This document shows positions 5,577 through 9,852 of a stretch of 9,852 nucleotides of DNA, in pieces (the first letter of the stretch is position 1; every line of letters begins with the position of its first letter). The notes below the pieces were generated by a model. It was not told the DNA's origin. It saw nothing but the letters and a program-made list of their open reading frames with translations, and made no database searches. The DNA is from an uncultured Bacilli bacterium (GTDB lineage Bacteria; Bacillota_I; Bacilli_A; RF39; UBA660), in assembly GCA_947624075.1 (NCBI GenBank), contig CANQIM010000033.1, positions 1 through 9,852 of the forward strand, given 5' to 3'. Both the position numbers and the translations under genes were made by a program.

Positions 5577-6368
5577 CTAGACATGTTTATAAATGTCTTT
5601 TATAATATCACGAATATCTTGATGATAATCTATCTTTACTTCTTTTTTCTTTTTCGCAAGATATGTAAATTCTAAAATTGGAGGAAGAGTAATTTTATTT
5701 TTTTTAAGCAATTCAACTTCTTGTAGTACTTCTTTTGTAGGACCTTCTAGTAAAATACCTGTTTCCGTTAAGATAATTAAACTTTTACAATATTTATATA
5801 AGTAAGTAGTATTTTTAGAAGCAAATATTAGTGTTTTTTGGTACTTTTCTTGAATTTTTAAAAGTAAGCGCATAACCTTTTTTTCATTTACTAAATCAAG
5901 TCCTAAAAATAACTCATCTAAAATAATAATGTTAGGATTTTGAAGTAAAACGGCTGCTAATAAAAGAAGTTTTTTTTCTAAATAAGATAAACTTTTAAGT
6001 TGCCTATTAAGATAAGAAGAATTTAGTCCAACTATCTTTAGAGAATCCCTTATTTTTTTAGAAACATCTGTGAAAGATAATTCTTTTAATTTTATTTCAT
6101 TAAGTAAGTATTGTTGACTAGTTAAATGATAAAATGATTCATCAACATCTTGGGGAAGTAAGCCTATTCTTTTACGAAATACTTTGATATTTTCTTTAGT
6201 AACTTTGTTATCACCTAGATAAAGTGTTCCTTTTTCAAGAGTATTTAAGCATAGAAGAGAAATAAATACATCTTTGGTAGGTCCAGTTATGCCAATAATA
6301 GAATTATTTGGGATAGTGAGGTTTAATTTATTATTTAAAAAATTATAATCTTTGAAAATTATTTCCAT
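5577..6368 (-). CDS. degenerate EcfA2-like ABC ATPase lacking Walker A
   Basis: A 263-aa ABC ATPase in the position of ecfA2. Preserved parts are a Q-loop glutamine (Q73 in LPQD), Walker B with catalytic glutamate (IIILDE, E152) and a GLD D-loop (156-158). The C-terminal tail is EcfA-like. Lost parts are Walker A, where G29-P30-T31-K32-D33-V34-F35-I36-S37 has no GK[ST]; the signature, LSYLE at 127-131 instead of LSGGQ; and the switch histidine, K185 in the FASKN segment. The nucleotide reading of the Walker A region was checked and is in frame. It should not bind ATP in the usual way. In a normal ECF transporter this subunit pairs with EcfA1 and drives EcfT plus a vitamin or metal-binding S component. 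It overlaps the preceding gene by 10 bases and probably relies on coupling. Orthology to ecfA2 is inferred from position. Confidence 0.8.
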   Translation of the reverse strand: MEIIFKDYNFLNNKLNLTIPNNSIIGITGPTKDVFISLLCLNTLEKGTLYLGDNKVTKENIKVFRKRIGLLPQDVDESFYHLTSQQYLLNEIKLKELSFTDVSKKIRDSLKIVGLNSSYLNRQLKSLSYLEKKLLLLAAVLLQNPNIIILDELFLGLDLVNEKKVMRLLLKIQEKYQKTLIFASKNTTYLYKYCKSLIILTETGILLEGPTKEVLQEVELLKKNKITLPPILEFTYLAKKKKEVKIDYHQDIRDIIKDIYKHV

Positions 6369-7135
6369 AATTTATCAACCATCCTATTCATATCAAGTTC
6401 TACTTTTTCAACTAAGTTATAATCTTGCAATTTTACTGATAAATCAACCATGAATGGTAGTTGCAAACCTATTTTGTTTAGAACATTATCTTTGATTAAA
6501 ATATCAAGAGGCTCTCCTTCTAAAAATACTTTACCATTATAAACTATGTATAAATAATCAGTAAAAAGTGTTTCTTCTAGATTACTTGTAGTCATTATTA
6601 TTGTCAATTTTTTTATATCTTGATATTTTTTTAGACAAGTGATTATCTCTTTAAATTCCTCTTGTGAAAAAAAAAGGCTGATATCATCTAAAAGAAGAAC
6701 TTTAGGGCAGTTTATTAAAATAAGTAATAATTTTATTTTGATAAGCTCTTTTAGAGATAAATCATGAAAAGAAACATTTTTTAATTTAGATAAGTGAAAA
6801 TTTTTTAATAAATAGTTGTATTCTTCTTTGTTAGCTTTAGTTAAATAAGATAAAATTTCTGCATCAAGTGTTTCATAAAGAAAATGCAACTCTTCAGGAA
6901 TAATGCTTTGCACGGACTTAAAGTAATCATCAATATTATTTTCTTCAATAATTTTATCTTTAAAAAATAAGTTCTTATTAGGAGATATTTCGCCACTTAA
7001 AATTCTTATTAATGTTGTTTTACCACAATTATTTGGACCTGAAAGGGAAATAAACTTTTGTTTTGGAAAAGAAAGACTTAGATTTTGAAAAAGATCTAAA
7101 TAATTTAAATTTTTTAATTCCAAAAATTTTTCCAT
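6359..7135 (-). CDS. degenerate EcfA1-like ABC ATPase
   Basis: A 258-aa ABC ATPase, first of two in the ecfA positions upstream of truA. Walker A is intact (GPNNCGKTT, 33-41). Walker B is recognisable (KVLLLDD, D150) but the catalytic glutamate is aspartate (D151). The signature is LSLKE (126-130) rather than LSGGQ. The switch histidine position is serine (S184 in MTTSN), and the usual Q-loop glutamine is not obvious (SIIPEE, 77-82). The tail LPFMVDLSVKLQD (226-238) resembles the EcfA C-terminal region. It can probably bind ATP, but rapid hydrolysis is doubtful. It follows the 316-aa gene by 11 bases with an AAAGGAG site and overlaps the next ATPase gene by 10 bases. The ECF assignment rests on synteny and tail; it might serve a different role. 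Confidence 0.8.
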   Translation of the reverse strand: MEKFLELKNLNYLDLFQNLSLSFPKQKFISLSGPNNCGKTTLIRILSGEISPNKNLFFKDKIIEENNIDDYFKSVQSIIPEELHFLYETLDAEILSYLTKANKEEYNYLLKNFHLSKLKNVSFHDLSLKELIKIKLLLILINCPKVLLLDDISLFFSQEEFKEIITCLKKYQDIKKLTIIMTTSNLEETLFTDYLYIVYNGKVFLEGEPLDILIKDNVLNKIGLQLPFMVDLSVKLQDYNLVEKVELDMNRMVDKLWK

Positions 7136-7146
7136 AAACTACTCCT

Positions 7147-8097
7147 TTATATATTACTTAAAACTAATTTTTTAGCTACCTCGCTATCTTTCTTGCTTTC
7201 TATTAAACTTGGAGACAGTTTTACATCCGCAAAGCTCTTATAAACATAGCCACTAGCTACAAGCCAAAGAGCATCTTTTAAAAATTCTTGATCTTGAACC
7301 AATCTAGCTAAAATTTCTGCAGTAGAATAATTTTCATACATATCAATGTGATCAAGTATTGATTCTATATCTTCTGCATATTCATTAGCGCTATTTTTGT
7401 AATCAGTTTTTTCATAAATATATTTAGAAGTAGCATAATCAATTTTACCAATTTCTAGTAAAAGAGAAATAGCATTTTCATAGTCTAGCTTAATAAGGTT
7501 ACGAATGTAGCCTAAAACGTTTGCTAATACGCCTCCTTTAAATTCAATACCCATTATTTTTTCTTGATATTGTTGCTTTTCATCTATATAGTTAATTATG
7601 GTATCAATATCAACCATATTTCCATAATCTCTCATATCTTCATCATGTACAGGAAAAAGATAACTTAAAAAGGCATTTTCTGATTCTGTTAATGACTTCA
7701 TAATAATAGATTTTCCTAAATATGATAGTGTAGAGAATTCATATGAAGAACGTAACATTTTATAAAATAAATTAGGATCTTCACAAACTACTTCAAATAA
7801 GTCATCAAAGTTTTCTAGGTCACTTAAAATGCCAAATACTTCTTCATCTAAATCACTATTAATACATTCTTTCTGTCGATATGAATACATTTTATAAGCA
7901 TCTAAATAAGAAACTATTAATAAATAGTTAACAACAATTTTATTTAGATCTATTTCATCATCGGCACTTTCACTATAAAAGTCATAAATATTTTGAATAT
8001 TTGAAGCTATTGAAACATTGGTATCTAAGCCTAAGTTAGCTCCGTTTTCAACCCAACTTTCTACAATTTCACGAATTTTTGTATTATTATTTTCCAT
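7147..8097 (-). CDS. acidic, probably all-helical protein of unknown function
   Basis: I do not recognise this 316-aa protein. It is strongly acidic with many Asp/Glu and Tyr, has no signal peptide or clear membrane segment, and looks like a succession of amphipathic helices, consistent with a soluble cytoplasmic protein or helical-repeat scaffold. No catalytic motif stands out. It lies 28 bases after the short-chain dehydrogenase gene, with a purine-rich AGGGGG stretch before its ATG, and 11 bases before the first EcfA-like gene, so it is probably co-transcribed with both. In many Bacillota the gene before ecfA1 is rplQ, so this gene interrupts or replaces the usual order. Coding status is secure from length, spacing and ribosome site. 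Confidence 0.85.
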   Translation of the reverse strand: MENNNTKIREIVESWVENGANLGLDTNVSIASNIQNIYDFYSESADDEIDLNKIVVNYLLIVSYLDAYKMYSYRQKECINSDLDEEVFGILSDLENFDDLFEVVCEDPNLFYKMLRSSYEFSTLSYLGKSIIMKSLTESENAFLSYLFPVHDEDMRDYGNMVDIDTIINYIDEKQQYQEKIMGIEFKGGVLANVLGYIRNLIKLDYENAISLLLEIGKIDYATSKYIYEKTDYKNSANEYAEDIESILDHIDMYENYSTAEILARLVQDQEFLKDALWLVASGYVYKSFADVKLSPSLIESKKDSEVAKKLVLSNI

Positions 8098-8125
8098 AAC
8101 CTTTTCCCCCTAAAGTTAATTAATT

Positions 8126-8878
8126 TTATTTACGTTTTCTTTTTTGAATATGATAAATTACATATAGTAAAAATTTTTCTGAAACAAAGCGACTAAAAAA
8201 TTTAGCTAGTTTCATTTTGATGCCTGGAATAATTAGCATTTTATTTTTAAACATTTTTTCTAAAGCATAACTTGCTACAAAATCACTTGATAATGGTTTT
8301 ACAGCAAAGTCAACATTAGCAACATTATTAAAATTAGTAGCAACTGGTCCAGGACATAAAACAGAAATGTGGACATTATTTTTCTTTTGCTTTTCTTCAT
8401 AGTATAAAGCACATGTTAATTGATAAACATATGATTTAGTAGCATAATAAGTTGCCATTAATGGACCAGGTTGAAAGGCAGCAGATGAAGCAACGTTTAG
8501 AATATAACCAAAATTCTTTCTTTCCATATCTTTTAAAACAGATTTTGTTAAAATATGAACAGCTTTAATATTAGTGTCAATCATATCTAACTCCTTATAA
8601 AGATCTGTTTCACTAAAGAAACCAAAGTCACCATAACCAGCGTTATTTATTAAAATATCAATATCTTCCTTTTTGATAAAGGCATACAACTCTTTTACTT
8701 TTTGTTCATAAGCTAAATCGGCAACAATTATTGTTACTTTTGTTTTTAAAGATTCTTGAACTTCTTCAAGTTTTCGTCTATTTTTAGCAACTAGAATAAG
8801 TTCATATTTTTGTTGAGCAAGTATTTTGGCAAAAGATAAGCCTATTCCTGAAGATGCTCCAGTAATTAATGCTTTCAT
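8126..8878 (-). CDS. short-chain dehydrogenase/reductase (SDR, NAD(P)-dependent)
   Basis: A classical SDR of 250 aa. It has the cofactor-binding TGASSGIG (6-13), D54 after the fourth strand, NNAG (78-81), N103, catalytic S131 (NVASSAAF), and the Y144/K148 pair in YYATK. PGPVAT follows at 176-181. It resembles the bacterial group annotated as DltE/YqjQ-like oxidoreductases; the substrate cannot be told from sequence. The C-terminus is unusual, with hydrophobic/amphipathic FLLYVIYHIQ followed by the polybasic KRKRK, which could hold the enzyme at the inner face of the membrane (inference). The ATG follows an AGAGGTGG site. It is the first gene of the probable operon running through truA. Confidence 0.93.
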   Translation of the reverse strand: MKALITGASSGIGLSFAKILAQQKYELILVAKNRRKLEEVQESLKTKVTIIVADLAYEQKVKELYAFIKKEDIDILINNAGYGDFGFFSETDLYKELDMIDTNIKAVHILTKSVLKDMERKNFGYILNVASSAAFQPGPLMATYYATKSYVYQLTCALYYEEKQKKNNVHISVLCPGPVATNFNNVANVDFAVKPLSSDFVASYALEKMFKNKMLIIPGIKMKLAKFFSRFVSEKFLLYVIYHIQKRKRK

Positions 8879-8910
8879 AGTCCACCTCTAATCACTTCTT
8901 CTTTAATTAA

Positions 8911-8916
8911 ATTATA
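8911..8916 (-). promoter_or_regulatory. candidate -10 element for the SDR-truA operon
   Basis: On the minus strand a perfect TATAAT lies 33 bases before the SDR start. The region 17 bases further upstream is a pure T-tract with no real -35 hexamer, so the promoter call is weak. It is the only good candidate in the gap before the operon. Confidence 0.4.
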
Positions 8917-8928
8917 CAATAAATAGAG

Positions 8929-8985
8929 AAAAAAAAAAAGACAGATATATTTGATAAACATTAATTACGTTTATTATAACTATCT
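8929..8985 (-). terminator. possible terminator after the tail-collar protein gene
   Basis: On the minus strand AGATA (8985-8981) and ATAAAC (8974-8969) can pair with GTTTAT (8959-8954) and TATCT (8947-8943), with an internal loop and a nine-base apical loop. An 11-base T-tract follows at 8939-8929. The stem is almost entirely A-U, but the T-tract is long. It is over 100 bases past the gene end. Confidence 0.4.
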
Positions 8986-9097
8986 TTTAAAAATTGGATA
9001 TGATGTTAAAGAAATGATAATATATAATTTCAATTTTAGAAATTTTATATGAATAATTATTTTGCTTTTTGCTTAGCTTTTATATAATTTTTATTAA

Positions 9098-9826
9098 TTA
9101 TTTAGTTCTTCGCCACATATAAACTGTTATATAAGGATCTTGTACATTTATTGCAGTTGGGTTGGATGAACCTGCTGAACCGCTTGTTATCTTTGTATCT
9201 TCAGTAGTTAATTTTGGAATTGTCATAGTTATGTTATGAACATGATTTAAACCCATGCCAAGACCCCCACTGTTTTGATCATATTGTGATATTACGTCAG
9301 AAACTCCAGCTGAAATATCCCAAGTTCCGCTTGGCAAATTATTACCTGCTTTATAATAAAATCCACTCATACTAACAATTCCTTGATCTGTAGTTCCTGA
9401 TACTTGAATGCTCGTGGTTGTATGAGTATGGCTTATGTCGTGAGTATGGGCTGGTAAGTTAGATGTTGATAATGTAACTGATGAAGAGCCTCCTGTCGTT
9501 CCTGCTGTGCCACTTTTTATTCCTTTTAAGACTCTTCCATCTGCATAATTTTCCCATGTGCCTCCTAAAAATGTTGATGGATTAGTATTTGCTGTTGAAA
9601 TATAAATACTTCCTACTGGGTATATTTTATTTAAAAAATTAGATAGTTCGTTACTAAACTTTGTACATGTTCCATCGATTGCCGATTGGACATTAGTGGC
9701 CTTCAAATTAGAATTATCAACATAGGAAACATCGGCACTTTTTATTAGAGTTTCGGCTAAAGCATAAGATGAAGTTATTGATATTATTATTCCAAGTATA
9801 AAAGAAATTAGCATTTTTATATTCAT
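9098..9826 (-). CDS. secreted protein with phage tail-collar/baseplate-like C-terminal domain
   Basis: A 242-aa protein. Residues 1-24 form a Sec signal peptide with a hydrophobic core and an ALA cleavage site. Next is a short VSYVDNSNLKATNVQSAID segment (33-51) of a type common in surface proteins of gut Bacillota. From residue 69 the protein matches phage tail-collar/short-fibre tips: YPVGSIYIS (69-77), FLGGTWE (86-92), the histidine-rich LPAHTHDISHTH (124-135), NHVHN (194-198), and the end motif PYITVYMWRR (231-240). In phage fibres such HxH elements coordinate metal in trimers; here that is inference. The protein is therefore probably exported as a trimeric surface or released adhesin rather than a virion part. 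No Shine-Dalgarno sequence is visible in the 26 bases before the ATG; the promoter lies outside the window. Confidence 0.83.
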   Translation of the reverse strand: MNIKMLISFILGIIISITSSYALAETLIKSADVSYVDNSNLKATNVQSAIDGTCTKFSNELSNFLNKIYPVGSIYISTANTNPSTFLGGTWENYADGRVLKGIKSGTAGTTGGSSSVTLSTSNLPAHTHDISHTHTTTSIQVSGTTDQGIVSMSGFYYKAGNNLPSGTWDISAGVSDVISQYDQNSGGLGMGLNHVHNITMTIPKLTTEDTKITSGSAGSSNPTAINVQDPYITVYMWRRTK

Positions 9827-9852
9827 AGTTTTATTTAGATTTTTGTAATTTT

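Noticed and set aside
9026..9044. AATTTC/GAAATT inverted repeat in the gap after the tail-collar gene
   Set aside because: A six-base-pair A/T stem without a following T-tract is expected by chance in sequence this AT-rich.
1..9852. CRISPR arrays, tRNA or rRNA genes, insertion sequences
   Set aside because: No regularly spaced repeats, cloverleaf-like segments, rRNA-like stretches or transposase motifs were found on either strand.

Overview
The window is bacterial chromosome from a very AT-rich, low-GC Gram-positive (Bacillota). The short intergenic gaps, strong AGGAGG-type ribosome binding sites and sigma-A-like promoters fit this. So does the gene order (ecfA pair - truA - rplM - rpsI), which is the Bacillota housekeeping order. 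All tryptophans are TGG and the genes end normally, so the standard bacterial code applies. A small-genome, host-associated lineage near Erysipelotrichales/RF39-like Bacilli is my guess from composition and divergence; the sequence alone does not prove it.

Layout, left to right. A ZIP-family metal transporter lies alone on the + strand (199-1011). It converges on a shared bidirectional terminator with everything else, which is on the minus strand. Read in the minus direction from the right edge there are five blocks. (1) A secreted protein with a phage tail-collar-like C-terminus (9826-9098). (2) A probable operon (8878-4524): short-chain dehydrogenase, an acidic protein of unknown function, two ABC ATPases in the EcfA positions, truA, and a small unknown protein, ending at a clear hairpin terminator. 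(3) A two-gene unit (4434-3285) with its own near-consensus extended -10 promoter: a membrane/coiled-coil protein and a second small protein. (4) rplM-rpsI, with a promoter, a leader that can fold as an H-type pseudoknot (the position of the known L13 autoregulatory leader), and a terminator. (5) A holin-like gene overlapping an M23 peptidase gene, which looks like a phage lysis cassette sitting directly behind rpsI.

The most unusual points follow. The two EcfA-like ATPases have lost different catalytic motifs (Walker A in one; catalytic Glu, switch His and Q-loop Gln in the other), both have lost the LSGGQ signature, and ecfT is missing from its usual place before truA. The truA-rplM interval carries two small proteins sharing an ESLSD-x-EL motif, which makes them probable paralogues, on either side of a membrane protein. 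An isolated holin-endolysin pair and a signal-peptide-bearing tail-collar protein are both phage-type parts without any visible prophage. Reading frames are intact in all of these, so they look maintained rather than decaying.
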